Source: BP-133 sp040756995
GTDB taxonomy: Bacteria > Actinomycetota > Acidimicrobiia > IMCC26256 > BP-133
Assembly: GCA_040756995.1 (NCBI GenBank)
Contig: JBFLYK010000022.1
Span: 1 to 64,000, forward strand
Direction of reading: 5' to 3'
Length of the DNA: 64,000 nt
Each line of letters begins with the position of its first letter. The first letter of the stretch is position 1. Position numbers and translations under genes: made by a program. The notes under the pieces are model-generated. The model did not search any database and was not told the origin of the DNA. It was given only the letters and a program-made list of their open reading frames with translations. Shown piece after piece: positions 25,838-34,157 of the stretch.

Positions 25838-27976
25838 TCAGTGGCGGAAGTGCCGCCGGCCGGTGAAGACCATGGCCACACCGGCTTCGTCGGCGGCGGC
25901 GATCACCTTGTCGTCGCTCACCGACCCGCCGGGCTGGACGATGGCCGCCGCGCCGGCCGCCACGGCGGTGTCGACGGCGTCGCGGAACGGGAAGAAGGCG
26001 TCGCTGGCGCAGACGCCGCCCCGGGCCCGGCCGTCGGCCTTCTTGGCCGCCATCTCCGCCGAATGGACGCGGCTCTGCTGCCCGGCTCCGATCCCGTAGG
26101 CCACGCCGTCCTTGGCCAGGACGATGGCGTTGCTGCCGGTGGCGGCGCAGACCTTCATGGCGAAGGCCAGATCGTCCAGCTGCTGATCGGTGGGCGCCAC
26201 CTTGGTGACCACCTTCCACGTCGAGCGGTCCTCGTCGGGCGGGTCGGTCTCCTGGACCAGGAAGCCACCGCCGGCCCGGCGCAGGTCGAGCCCGCCGGGA
26301 AGGGGCGGCGGGCACTCCAGCAGCCGCAGGTTCTTCTTCACCGCCAGCGCCTCGAGCGCCGCCGGGGCGAAGCCCGGGGCCAGCACGACTTCGGTGAACA
26401 CCTCGCCGATGGCGGCCGCCGTCTCCTCGTCGAGCGGACGGTTGAGGGCCACCACGCCGCCGAAGGCCGACAGCGAGTCGCACTCGAACGCCTTGCGGTA
26501 GGCCTCGGCCGGCGTCGCGCCGAGGGCGACGCCGCAGGGGTTGGCGTGCTTGACGATCACACAGGCGGGGACGTCGAAGCTGTTCACCAGCCGCCAGGCC
26601 GACTCCGAGTCGAGCAGGTTGATGAACGACAGCTCCTTGCCGCCGTGCTGGATCATCCCGTCGAGCCAACCGCCGCCCAGCCGGTCGCGGTACCGGGCGC
26701 CGGCCTGGTGCGGGTTCTCGCCGTAGCGCAGCGAGGCGACCTTCTCCAGGGGCAGGATCAGATGGCGGGGCAGCGGCCCGTCACCATTGATCTGCGTGTC
26801 GAGCCAGCGGACGATGGCGGCGTCGTAGCCGGCGGTGTGGGCGAAGGCCTCGAGGGCGAGATCCCGCCGGGTGGCGGCGGAGAGGCGCCCTCCGTCGGCC
26901 CGCAGCTCGGCCAGGATGGCGTCGTAGCGGGCCGGGTCGGTCACCACCCCCACCCAGGCGTGGTTCTTGGCCGCCGCCCGCACCATGGTCGGCCCGCCGA
27001 TGTCGATGGTCTCGATCGACGGCCGCTCCAGGAACGGGTAGAGGTTCACCACCACGAGGTCGATCGGTTCGATCCCCTGCTCGGCGAGGTCGGCGCCGTG
27101 GGCGGCCTGGCCCCGGTCGGCCAGGATCCCCCCGTGGATGCGGGGGTGCAGCGTCTTGACCCGCCCGCCCAGCATCTCCGGTGCGCCGGTGACCTCCTCG
27201 ACCGGGGTGACGGGAATCCCGGCGTCGGCCAGTGCCGTGGCCGTGCCGCCGGAGGCGAGCAGTGTCACGCCGAGGTCGGCCAGACCGCGGGCGAAGTCGA
27301 TGAGGCCGGTCTTGTCGTAGACGGAGACGAGGGCGCGCCGGATCGGGATCGGACCGTCGGCCGACAGCGGCACGACATCGGCCTCGACCGTCGTGGGCTC
27401 GCCGACCGCCTCCGTTCCGCCGGCGACGAGGTCGGCCAGCACGCCGGGGTAGAGCCGGTGCTCGACGGCCTTGATCCGCTCGTGGAGCGTGTCCTCGTCG
27501 TCGCCCTCGAGGATCGGCACGGCTTCCTGGGCCAGGATCGGCCCGTCGTCGACCTCGATGGTGGCGATGTGGATGGTGCAGCCCGTGACCTTCACGCCGG
27601 CCGCCAGGGCGTCGGCCACGGCGTGGGCGCCCCGGAACGACGGCAGCAGGCTGGGATGGGTGTTGATGACCTTGCCGGGAAAGGCGGTGAAGATCGGCTC
27701 GGCCAGCACCGTCATGAATCCCGCCATGGCCACGAGGTCGACGCCGTGGGCTCTGAGCGCGTCGACGATGGCGTTGGTGAACGAGACGCGGTCGGGCAGG
27801 TGCTCGCTCCGGTCGACGACGACCGTCGGGATCCCGGCGGCGGCCGCCCGGTCGAGCGCCGCCACCCCCGGCCGGTCGGTGACGACCACCGCCACCGGCA
27901 GGCCGGCGTCGATGATCGCCTGCAGATTCGTGCCGCTCCCCGAGGCCAGCACGCCCAGCTTCACGCCCGTCCCCAT
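25838..27976 (-). CDS. purH: PurN-PurH fusion: GAR formyltransferase + AICAR formyltransferase/IMP cyclohydrolase
   Basis: A single 712-residue frame. Residues 4-190 are PurN (GART): LGVLASGSGTN start, Asn105/His107 in NTHPSLLPSF and Asp143 in VDDGP. Residues about 211-712 are PurH: RRALVSVYDKTG opens the MGS-like cyclohydrolase domain, and the transformylase part has the KHANPCG motif and a complete C-terminus. A 20-residue linker (about 190-210) joins them with no stop. In most bacteria these are separate, often overlapping genes. The ATG at 27976 has GGAGGAG upstream. The enzyme would do steps 3, 9 and 10 of purine synthesis. Confidence 0.93.
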   Translation of the reverse strand: MGTGVKLGVLASGSGTNLQAIIDAGLPVAVVVTDRPGVAALDRAAAAGIPTVVVDRSEHLPDRVSFTNAIVDALRAHGVDLVAMAGFMTVLAEPIFTAFPGKVINTHPSLLPSFRGAHAVADALAAGVKVTGCTIHIATIEVDDGPILAQEAVPILEGDDEDTLHERIKAVEHRLYPGVLADLVAGGTEAVGEPTTVEADVVPLSADGPIPIRRALVSVYDKTGLIDFARGLADLGVTLLASGGTATALADAGIPVTPVEEVTGAPEMLGGRVKTLHPRIHGGILADRGQAAHGADLAEQGIEPIDLVVVNLYPFLERPSIETIDIGGPTMVRAAAKNHAWVGVVTDPARYDAILAELRADGGRLSAATRRDLALEAFAHTAGYDAAIVRWLDTQINGDGPLPRHLILPLEKVASLRYGENPHQAGARYRDRLGGGWLDGMIQHGGKELSFINLLDSESAWRLVNSFDVPACVIVKHANPCGVALGATPAEAYRKAFECDSLSAFGGVVALNRPLDEETAAAIGEVFTEVVLAPGFAPAALEALAVKKNLRLLECPPPLPGGLDLRRAGGGFLVQETDPPDEDRSTWKVVTKVAPTDQQLDDLAFAMKVCAATGSNAIVLAKDGVAYGIGAGQQSRVHSAEMAAKKADGRARGGVCASDAFFPFRDAVDTAVAAGAAAIVQPGGSVSDDKVIAAADEAGVAMVFTGRRHFRH

Positions 27977-27992
27977 CGATCTCCTCCGCTCC

Positions 27993-28020
27993 GTGACACC
28001 CGTGACCCTCACGCTAGCTT
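27993..28020 (+). promoter_or_regulatory. Predicted promoter of the enoyl-CoA hydratase-like gene
   Basis: GTGACA (27993-27998) and TAGCTT (28015-28020) with a 16-bp spacer; the GTG start follows 8 nt later, so the transcript would be leaderless. It overlaps the region just upstream of the divergent purN-purH start. Confidence 0.45.
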
Positions 28021-28028
28021 CCGACCCT

Positions 28029-28760
28029 GTGAGCGAGATCGAGCTTTCCGTCGACGGCCCGGTGGCCGTCATCACCCTGGCCGCCCACGACCGGCGCAAC
28101 GCCCTCACGCCGGCCATGGCCGCCGATCTGGTCGCGGCCTGTGAGGAGATCGACCGCAACGCCGACATCGGCGCCGTCGTCGTGACCGGTGGGCCGTACT
28201 TCTGCGCCGGCGCCCACCGCGACACCCTGGCCGGCGCCGGTGCCGACCCGCTCGGCGAGCCCAACCACTCGAATCTCACCGTCGTCTACCGCTCCTTCGC
28301 CCGGGTGGGCGAGCTGGAGCCGCCGACGGTGGCCGCCATCCGGGGCGGCGCCGTGGGGGCCGGCATCAACCTGGCCTTCGCCACCGACCTGCGGGTCGTG
28401 GCCGACGACGCCCGACTCCTGGCCGGCTTCCTGCGGATCGGCCTCCACCCCGGCGGCGGGTTCTTCGTGCTGTCGGGCCGGACGGCGGGGCGGGAGACGA
28501 CCGCCGCCCTCGGCCTCTTCGGCGAGGAGATCAGCGGAAAGCGGGCCGCCGACCTCGGCATCGCCTGGGAGGCCCGGCCCGACGGGGAGGTCGAGGAGCG
28601 GGCCCGGGAGCTGGCCGCCCGGGCCGGCGCCGATCCCCAGCTGGCCCGGCGGACCGCCCGCTCGTTCCGCAACGAGCTCGGCCCGCCGACGGCCACCTGG
28701 GGCGTGGCCCTCGACGCCGAACGCGCCGCCCAGATGTGGTCCCTGAAGCGCCGGGCCTGA
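28029..28760 (+). CDS. Enoyl-CoA hydratase/isomerase-family protein, catalytic Glu residues replaced
   Basis: 243 residues from the GTG at 28029. The crotonase fold is clear: an HDRRNALTPAM N-terminus, the oxyanion-hole segments around YFCAGAHRD and RGGAVGAGINLA, and GLHPGGG. The two glutamates of classical hydratases appear to be missing: the GGGxELA position reads GAGINLA and the PEx.GL position reads LRIGL. It may have another crotonase-type activity or be a non-hydratase member. Divergent from purN-purH. Confidence 0.82.
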   Translation: MSEIELSVDGPVAVITLAAHDRRNALTPAMAADLVAACEEIDRNADIGAVVVTGGPYFCAGAHRDTLAGAGADPLGEPNHSNLTVVYRSFARVGELEPPTVAAIRGGAVGAGINLAFATDLRVVADDARLLAGFLRIGLHPGGGFFVLSGRTAGRETTAALGLFGEEISGKRAADLGIAWEARPDGEVEERARELAARAGADPQLARRTARSFRNELGPPTATWGVALDAERAAQMWSLKRRA

Positions 28761-28772
28761 CCCCCCCCCTCC

Positions 28773-28818
28773 AACTGGCGTTCGATTTCCGCTGTATTCC
28801 GGTAAAGGAACGCCAGTT
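28773..28818. repeat. Palindromic element copy 3, between convergent genes
   Basis: The same 46-bp element as at 1068 and 1128, with two left-arm changes (GTTCGATTT for GTTCCTTTT). It starts 13 bp after the enoyl-CoA hydratase-like stop and ends 3 bp before the convergent amidase stop, so it may act as a shared 3' hairpin. Confidence 0.92.
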
Positions 28819-28821
28819 TGG

Positions 28822-29991
28822 TCAGGTCGGGTCGACGCAGCCTTCGGTGCCGCCCCCGCCGCCGGCCGGCTCCGTCCTCGGGTAGGGCGTGGTGAAGCCG
28901 CTGCCGGGGTCGTTGGTCCGCAGGAACCGGACGATGCCCCGGGACAGCGCGTTGGCCATGGCCCGGCGGACCTCGTCGCGCTGCAGCAGCGCCTCCTCCG
29001 ACGGGTTGGAGATGAAGGCCAGCTCGGCCAGGCTGGCAACGATCCCCCTGGCCGCCGACCGGCGCAGGATGCCGTAGTAGTCGTCGCCCGAGTCGCCGAG
29101 GCGGTACTTGGCCCCGGCGTCGCGGTCGGCCACCCACGCCGCGGAGTACGCCGACAGCGCCTTGAGGACCTCCTCGTAGATCAGCCCGGCCAGCCGCTTC
29201 GACTCCGCCACCTTCGCCGGCGGGACGCTCTTGCCCGTCTGGTAGTAGGTCTCGGTGCCGGGCTTCGGCCACGGCGCGTCGGGGGCGGCGTTGTGGTGGA
29301 TGGAGACGAAGGCCTTGGGCTCCAGCGACGTGGCGACCGCCACCCGGGCCGCCAACGACTGGCGGTAGTCACTGGTGCGGGCCAGGACGACCCTCACGCC
29401 CTCCGCCCTCAGCGCCTCGGCCGTCATCTCGGCGACGACGAGGTTGAGTTCCTTCTCGCTGAGACCGGTGGGGCCGACGGCGCCCGGCTCTCCCCCGCCG
29501 TGGCCCGGGTCGAGCACGACGTCGGCGGTCTGCTCGATGTGCCCGTCGGAGGTCTTCACCCACAACGAGTTCTCGCAAGGGGTCGTGACGTGCGCCCATC
29601 CGCCGTCCAGCGCGTCGACGCCCATCACCACGCCGGCCCGTAGTCGCCGGAGCACCCGCCCGCCGGGCTCGGCCGCCACTGCCGCACCGGACGGACCGAC
29701 GACGAACGCCCCGGAGGCGGCGACGCGCTTGCCCGGTGGCGGCTGCGGTGGCGCGACCGGCTTCGCCGTGGCGGTCGTCGTCGTACCACCGGCCGTCGTG
29801 GCGGTGGTCGCCGGCTCGAAGGAAGCGGTGGTCGGGGCGCTCGTCACCGAGGTCTCCGGGTCGGCCGAGCTGGACGTGGTCTCGGCCGGAGGCGCCGATG
29901 TCGACGGGGCCGCCCTCTCCCCGTCCGGAGAACCGGACGAGCAGGCCATGCCGGTGATTGCCAGAAGGAGGAAGAGGACGCGCAGGTTCAT
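28822..29991 (-). CDS. Lipoprotein N-acetylmuramoyl-L-alanine amidase (Amidase_3)
   Basis: 389 residues. The signal peptide ends in a lipobox with Cys17 (TGMAC). A long Thr/Ser/Ala-rich linker (about 20-85) and an SH3-like stretch (about 90-150) precede the zinc amidase domain (about 157-375). Zn ligands are His in VVLDPGHGG, Glu in SEKELNL and His in FVSIHHNA, with the catalytic Glu in LAELAFISN. It cleaves the bond between MurNAc and L-Ala in peptidoglycan. TAGGGT ends 8 nt before the ATG, so the mRNA may be leaderless. Confidence 0.92.
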   Translation of the reverse strand: MNLRVLFLLLAITGMACSSGSPDGERAAPSTSAPPAETTSSSADPETSVTSAPTTASFEPATTATTAGGTTTTATAKPVAPPQPPPGKRVAASGAFVVGPSGAAVAAEPGGRVLRRLRAGVVMGVDALDGGWAHVTTPCENSLWVKTSDGHIEQTADVVLDPGHGGGEPGAVGPTGLSEKELNLVVAEMTAEALRAEGVRVVLARTSDYRQSLAARVAVATSLEPKAFVSIHHNAAPDAPWPKPGTETYYQTGKSVPPAKVAESKRLAGLIYEEVLKALSAYSAAWVADRDAGAKYRLGDSGDDYYGILRRSAARGIVASLAELAFISNPSEEALLQRDEVRRAMANALSRGIVRFLRTNDPGSGFTTPYPRTEPAGGGGGTEGCVDPT

Positions 29992-30035
29992 CGGCGCCCA
30001 CCCTAGAGGGCCGGGCACCGGGGGTCGGAGCGGCT

Positions 30036-30920
30036 TTAGACGCTCTTGAGCACCTCGGCCATGAGTTCGCCGATTTCGGACGGATTGCGCCCGACCCGGC
30101 AACCGGCCTTTTCCAGCGCTTCGATCTTGGCCGCCGCCGTGCCCTTGGAGCCGGAGACGATGGCGCCGGCGTGGCCCATCTTCTTCCCCGGCGGGGCGGT
30201 CACCCCGGCCACGTAGGCCACGACCGGCTTCGTCATCTCGGAGGCGATGAACGCCGCCGCCGTCTCCTCGTCGGAGCCGCCGATCTCGCCGATCATCACG
30301 CAGGCCTTGGTGTCGGGGTCGGCCTCGAAGCGGGACAGGCAGTCGATGAAGCCCGTCCCGGGCACCGGGTCACCGCCGATGCCGACGCAGGTGGTCTGGC
30401 CGATCCCCCGCTGGGTCAGCTCGTGGACCGCCTGGTAGGTGAGCGTGCCCGAGCGCGACACCAGCCCGACGGGGCCGCCGGGCAGGGTGATCTCGCCGGG
30501 CATGATCCCGATGTTGCACTTGCCGGGGGAGATGAGCCCGGGGCAGTTCGGCCCGATCAGCGCCGTGTCGGGGTAGCGGCTGCGGACGTAGTTGACGAAC
30601 CGGGCCTCGTCGTGGGCCGGGATCCCCTCGGTGATGCAGACGATGACGCCGACGCCGGCATCGGCCGCCTCGTAGACGGCGTCACCGGCGAAGCGGGCCG
30701 GCACGAAGATGACGGCGGCGTTGGCCCCGGTCTCGGCGACGGCCTCGACGACGGTGTCGAAGACCGGGATGCCCTCGACGTCGGTGCCGCCCTTGCCCGG
30801 TGTGACGCCGGCCACGATATTGGTGCCGTAGTCCCGGTTGCGCAGGGCGTGGAAGCGGCCCTCCCGGCCGGTCAGGCCCTGGACGACGACCCGGGTGTTC
30901 TCGTCGATGATGATCGCCAT
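30036..30920 (-). CDS. sucD: Succinyl-CoA synthetase alpha subunit
   Basis: 294 residues. CoA-binding N-terminus (VVVQGLTGREG) and the phospho-His segment MGHAGAIV typical of SucD. With SucC it converts succinyl-CoA to succinate with nucleotide phosphorylation in the TCA cycle. It follows sucC after 5 bp. Confidence 0.97.
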   Translation of the reverse strand: MAIIIDENTRVVVQGLTGREGRFHALRNRDYGTNIVAGVTPGKGGTDVEGIPVFDTVVEAVAETGANAAVIFVPARFAGDAVYEAADAGVGVIVCITEGIPAHDEARFVNYVRSRYPDTALIGPNCPGLISPGKCNIGIMPGEITLPGGPVGLVSRSGTLTYQAVHELTQRGIGQTTCVGIGGDPVPGTGFIDCLSRFEADPDTKACVMIGEIGGSDEETAAAFIASEMTKPVVAYVAGVTAPPGKKMGHAGAIVSGSKGTAAAKIEALEKAGCRVGRNPSEIGELMAEVLKSV

Positions 30921-30925
30921 CGTTC

Positions 30926-32080
30926 TCAGGCCTCCGTACCGGTCTTGGCGAGTTCGACGGCCCGGCTGGCCGCCTCCAGCATGGTGGCCGCCGGCACCAG
31001 CCCCTCCCGGGCATTGGCGGCCAGGATCGCCCGGCCCTCTTCGGCGCTGGTGCCGTCGAGGCGCACGACCACCGGGACCGTGACGTCGATGGCCGCGAAC
31101 CCGTCGATGATGCCCTGGGCCACGAGGTCGCAGCGGGTGATCCCGCCGAAGATGTTGATCAGCACCGACCGCACGTTGGGGTCGCTGGTGATCACCTCGA
31201 GGGCGTTGGCGATGGTCTTGGCCCCGGCGCCGCCGCCGACGTCGAGGAAGTTGGCCGCCCGCCCGCCGGCCTGGTTGACGACGTCGAGCGTGCTCATGAC
31301 GAGCCCGGCGCCGTTGCCGATGATGCCGACCTCGCCGTCGAGACCGATGTAGTTGAGGCCCCGCTCCCGGGCCATCTGCTCCCGGGGGTCGGCCGAGGCG
31401 GTGTTGCGGAAGTCCTCGAACTCGGGGTGGCGGAAGGCGGCGTTGTCGTCGAGGGACACCTTGGCGTCGAGGGCGTGGACCCGGCCGTCGGGCGTGAGGA
31501 TCAGCGGGTTGACCTCGACGAGGTCGGCGTCGAGCTCGACGAACGCCTTGTAGAGCTGCTTGAGGATCGACAGGGCACCGGGCCGGGCGAGGGGGTTGAG
31601 CTTGGCGCCGAAGACGAGCTGGCGGGCGTGGTAGTCCTCGATGCCGACGAGCGGGTCGATGTGGACCCGGGCGATGGCCGCCGGGTCCTCCTCGGCCACC
31701 TGCTCGATGTCGACACCGCCCTTGGCGCTCACCATGCCGAGGTGCTTCTTGGCCGCCCGGTCGAGGGTGAACGAGGCGTAGTACTCCTCGGCGATGTCGC
31801 TGGCCTTCTCGATCCACAGCCGCCGCACGACATGGCCCTTGATGTCCATGCCGAGGATGTTGGAGGCGTGGAGGCGCACCTCGTCGGTGGTGTTGGCCAG
31901 TTTGATGCCACCGGCCTTGCCCCGCCCTCCCACCTGCACCTGGGCCTTGACCACCACCGGGTAGTCGAGCCGCTCGGCGGCGGCCACGGCGTCGTCGACG
32001 GTGTCGACGGCTTCGCCGGCCGAGACGGGCACGCCGAAGCGCGCCAACAGCTGCTTGCCCTGGTACTCGAAGAGATCCAC
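30926..32080 (-). CDS. sucC: Succinyl-CoA synthetase beta subunit
   Basis: 384 residues. An ATP-grasp N-terminus (DLFEYQGKQLLARFGVPV, VVVKAQVQVGGRGKAGG) and a C-terminal ligase domain with NIFGGITRCD. The GTG start at 32080 is supported by GGAGG 4 nt upstream. First gene of a sucCD operon; the B12-binding subunit gene of methylmalonyl-CoA mutase lies just upstream, linking propionyl-CoA breakdown to the TCA cycle. Confidence 0.97.
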   Translation of the reverse strand: MDLFEYQGKQLLARFGVPVSAGEAVDTVDDAVAAAERLDYPVVVKAQVQVGGRGKAGGIKLANTTDEVRLHASNILGMDIKGHVVRRLWIEKASDIAEEYYASFTLDRAAKKHLGMVSAKGGVDIEQVAEEDPAAIARVHIDPLVGIEDYHARQLVFGAKLNPLARPGALSILKQLYKAFVELDADLVEVNPLILTPDGRVHALDAKVSLDDNAAFRHPEFEDFRNTASADPREQMARERGLNYIGLDGEVGIIGNGAGLVMSTLDVVNQAGGRAANFLDVGGGAGAKTIANALEVITSDPNVRSVLINIFGGITRCDLVAQGIIDGFAAIDVTVPVVVRLDGTSAEEGRAILAANAREGLVPAATMLEAASRAVELAKTGTEA

Positions 32081-32146
32081 GTCGCCTCCAGCGTCGTCGC
32101 CCTGCGTGGTCCGCAGACTATGTGGCGGCGCGCGGCGTTGCCGAAG

Positions 32147-32563
32147 TCAGCTGGCCAGTTGACCTTCGCGCTCGTCGAGGGCGCCGGCCAGCCAGTCGAC
32201 GATGGCCTGCATCGGCGTGCCGGGGGTGAAGATGGCCGCCACGCCCTGCTCCTTGAGGGGCGGGATGTCGGCCTCGGGGATGATGCCCCCGCCGAAGACC
32301 AGCACGTCCCCCGCGCCCTTCTCGTTGAGCTGGGCGATGACCTTGGGGAAGAGCGTGTTGTGGGCGCCGGAGAGGAGCGACAGGCCGACGGCGTCGGCGT
32401 CCTCCTGGATGACGGTCTCGGCCACCTGTTCCGGCGTCTGGTGGAGCCCGGTGTAGATCACTTCGAACCCGGCGTCCCGCAGCGCCCGGGCGATCACCTT
32501 GGCGCCGCGGTCGTGCCCGTCGAGCCCGGGCTTGGCGACGACGACTCTGTAAGGCCTCTGCAC
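32147..32563 (-). CDS. Stand-alone cobalamin-binding subunit of methylmalonyl-CoA mutase type
   Basis: 138 residues, the size of separate B12-binding subunits. The Asp15-x-His17-x-x-Gly20 motif (LDGHDRG) supplies the Co ligand. Later segments (IYTGLHQTPEQ, SLLSGAHN, GGGIIPEADIPPL, IFTPGT) match the C-terminal domain of methylmalonyl-CoA mutase. The catalytic TIM-barrel subunit must be encoded elsewhere. TATCGT ends 8 nt before the GTG, so translation may be leaderless. Next to sucCD, which uses the succinyl-CoA product. Confidence 0.92.
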   Translation of the reverse strand: MQRPYRVVVAKPGLDGHDRGAKVIARALRDAGFEVIYTGLHQTPEQVAETVIQEDADAVGLSLLSGAHNTLFPKVIAQLNEKGAGDVLVFGGGIIPEADIPPLKEQGVAAIFTPGTPMQAIVDWLAGALDEREGQLAS

Positions 32564-32650
32564 GAGGTCAAACGATAGATCGCAATTGCTACAGTTCCGG
32601 CATTCGCTGGGGGAATCGCGGGTAGGGTCCCGGCGTCAGGGGGAGTCGGT

Positions 32651-33184
32651 TTGAAGCGTCTGTTCGCCTTGTTGTCGTGCCTGGTCGCGGTGCCGTTGGT
32701 GGCGACGGCACCGCCGGCTGACGCCATCGGCGCGGGCGTCTGCACCATCACGGGGACGATCAGCTTCGATCCGACCGTGGCCCCGTCGACCGAGGGGGCC
32801 TGGCGTATCGGCCCGGCGGCCATCACCTGTCATGGGTTGAACCGGGGCCCCGAACGCTTCCTCGGTCAGGGTCCGTTCGCCGGTTCCGGCTCCTACTCCG
32901 CTCTCCCCACCGGGACCGGCGGCTGCCTCTACCAGGCGGGGACGGGGATGGTGGAGTACACCGTCCCGACGTCCGGGGCGCCACTCCACGTCAAGGAGGA
33001 GCACCAGTTCGTCCTGGCCGGCGCGGGCAGCTTCACGACGCCGTCGCTGCGGGGCAGCTTCGTGCAGATGCCGCCCTTCGAGGGCGACTGCGTCACCACG
33101 CCGGTGACGAGGGCCACGTTCGTCGCCCAGGCGATCCTGGCCCGGGAGCTGCCGATCGGCCCCCGGGAGGATGGACACCACTGA
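32651..33184 (+). CDS. Small secreted hypothetical protein, TTG start (paralogue A)
   Basis: 177 residues. The TTG at 32651 follows GGGGAG at 5 nt and starts a signal peptide (KRLFALLSCLVAVPLVATAPPADA). The mature protein shares a conserved frame with the protein at 33590: a C(T/L)ITGTI(S/T)F start, an ITC motif, GPF.GSG.Y.ALP, a GTGMV.Y stretch and a terminal EG(D/N)CVT.PVTRA. Four conserved Cys suggest disulfides outside the cell. Function unknown. Confidence 0.75.
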   Translation: MKRLFALLSCLVAVPLVATAPPADAIGAGVCTITGTISFDPTVAPSTEGAWRIGPAAITCHGLNRGPERFLGQGPFAGSGSYSALPTGTGGCLYQAGTGMVEYTVPTSGAPLHVKEEHQFVLAGAGSFTTPSLRGSFVQMPPFEGDCVTTPVTRATFVAQAILARELPIGPREDGHH

Positions 33185-33572
33185 GTTCCCCCTCGACACC
33201 CGGGGGAACCACGTCGTCGACCTGACGGCCGAAGCGGCGCAGTTCTGCCGCTCCCGGGGGGACGGGCTGCTGTCGGTGTTCGCGCCCCACGCCACCGCCG
33301 GCGTGGCCCTCATGGAGCTCGGGTCGGGCTCGGAGCCCGACCTGGCCGAGGCGCTGGAGCGGCTGTTGCCCCGGGACGACCGCTACCGCCACCGCCACGG
33401 CAGCCGCGGTCACGGCGCCGATCACCTCCTGCCCGTCCTCGTCAGCCCGTCGCTGGTGATCCCCGTCGTCGGCGGCCGGATGGCGCTGGGGACGTGGCAG
33501 AGCCTGGTGCTGGTCGACTTGAATGCCGACAACCCGCAGCGCCGGGTGCGACTCTCTTTCCTGCCCGCCTGA
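33171..33572 (+). CDS. YjbQ/UPF0047-family protein
   Basis: 133 residues. Family signatures: LSVFAPHATAGVALME, a GHGADHLLP segment and GTWQSLVLVDLN near the end. Some members have thiamine-phosphate-synthase-like activity in vitro, but the physiological role is unclear. The ATG at 33171 lies inside the end of the secreted-protein gene (14-bp overlap), implying co-transcription; a paralogue of that neighbour follows 17 bp downstream. Confidence 0.9.
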   Translation: MDTTEFPLDTRGNHVVDLTAEAAQFCRSRGDGLLSVFAPHATAGVALMELGSGSEPDLAEALERLLPRDDRYRHRHGSRGHGADHLLPVLVSPSLVIPVVGGRMALGTWQSLVLVDLNADNPQRRVRLSFLPA

Positions 33573-33589
33573 TTGGTACAGTCAGGCCC

Positions 33590-34132
33590 TTGGGACGCCG
33601 CCTGCTCATCGTGTTGAGTGCGCTCGTACCGACGGTCGTCGGTTTCGTCCCGCCCGCCCAGGCTCTCGGCGGGGCCGCCTGCCTGATCACCGGCACGATC
33701 ACGTTCTCCCGTCCGTCGGCCACCGCCGCCACCGGTGACTCCGGGACCTGGACCATCAGCCCGGGCCAGATCACCTGCAACGGTGTCATCAAGGGCTACC
33801 GGATCTTCGGTTCCGGGCCGTTCACCGGGTCGGGCACCTACGCCGCGCTGCCCGTGCCCGGTGGTCCGTGTCTCCAGCACGTGGGGACGGGCATGGTCGA
33901 CTACGTGATGCGCAGCGGCGCCATGGTGTGGCACATGCAGGAGGCCCAGCGGTTCGTGGTGGCGGCGGCGGGCGAGATCGCTACGCCGACCCTGCGGGGG
34001 CCGGTGAAGCTGGCCCCGCCCTACGAGGGCAACTGCGTCACCGAGCCGGTGACCCGGGCCCTCTTCGCCGCCGAGGTGCTGATGATCAACCATCACGGCA
34101 CCGTGCTCCCGCCGCCGCTCCAGCAGTTCTGA
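33590..34132 (+). CDS. Small secreted hypothetical protein, TTG start (paralogue B)
   Basis: 180 residues from the TTG at 33590, with TACAGT ending 7 nt before it: a candidate leaderless TTG gene. Signal peptide to about residue 25 (VPPAQA). The mature part is a clear paralogue of the protein at 32651 with the same Cys positions and ITGTI, GSGPFTGSGTYAALP and EGNCVTEPVTRA motifs. No known domain. Both paralogues flank the YjbQ gene. Confidence 0.75.
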   Translation: MGRRLLIVLSALVPTVVGFVPPAQALGGAACLITGTITFSRPSATAATGDSGTWTISPGQITCNGVIKGYRIFGSGPFTGSGTYAALPVPGGPCLQHVGTGMVDYVMRSGAMVWHMQEAQRFVVAAAGEIATPTLRGPVKLAPPYEGNCVTEPVTRALFAAEVLMINHHGTVLPPPLQQF

Positions 34133-34157
34133 CGGTCGCTTCTAGATTGAGTGCCTG

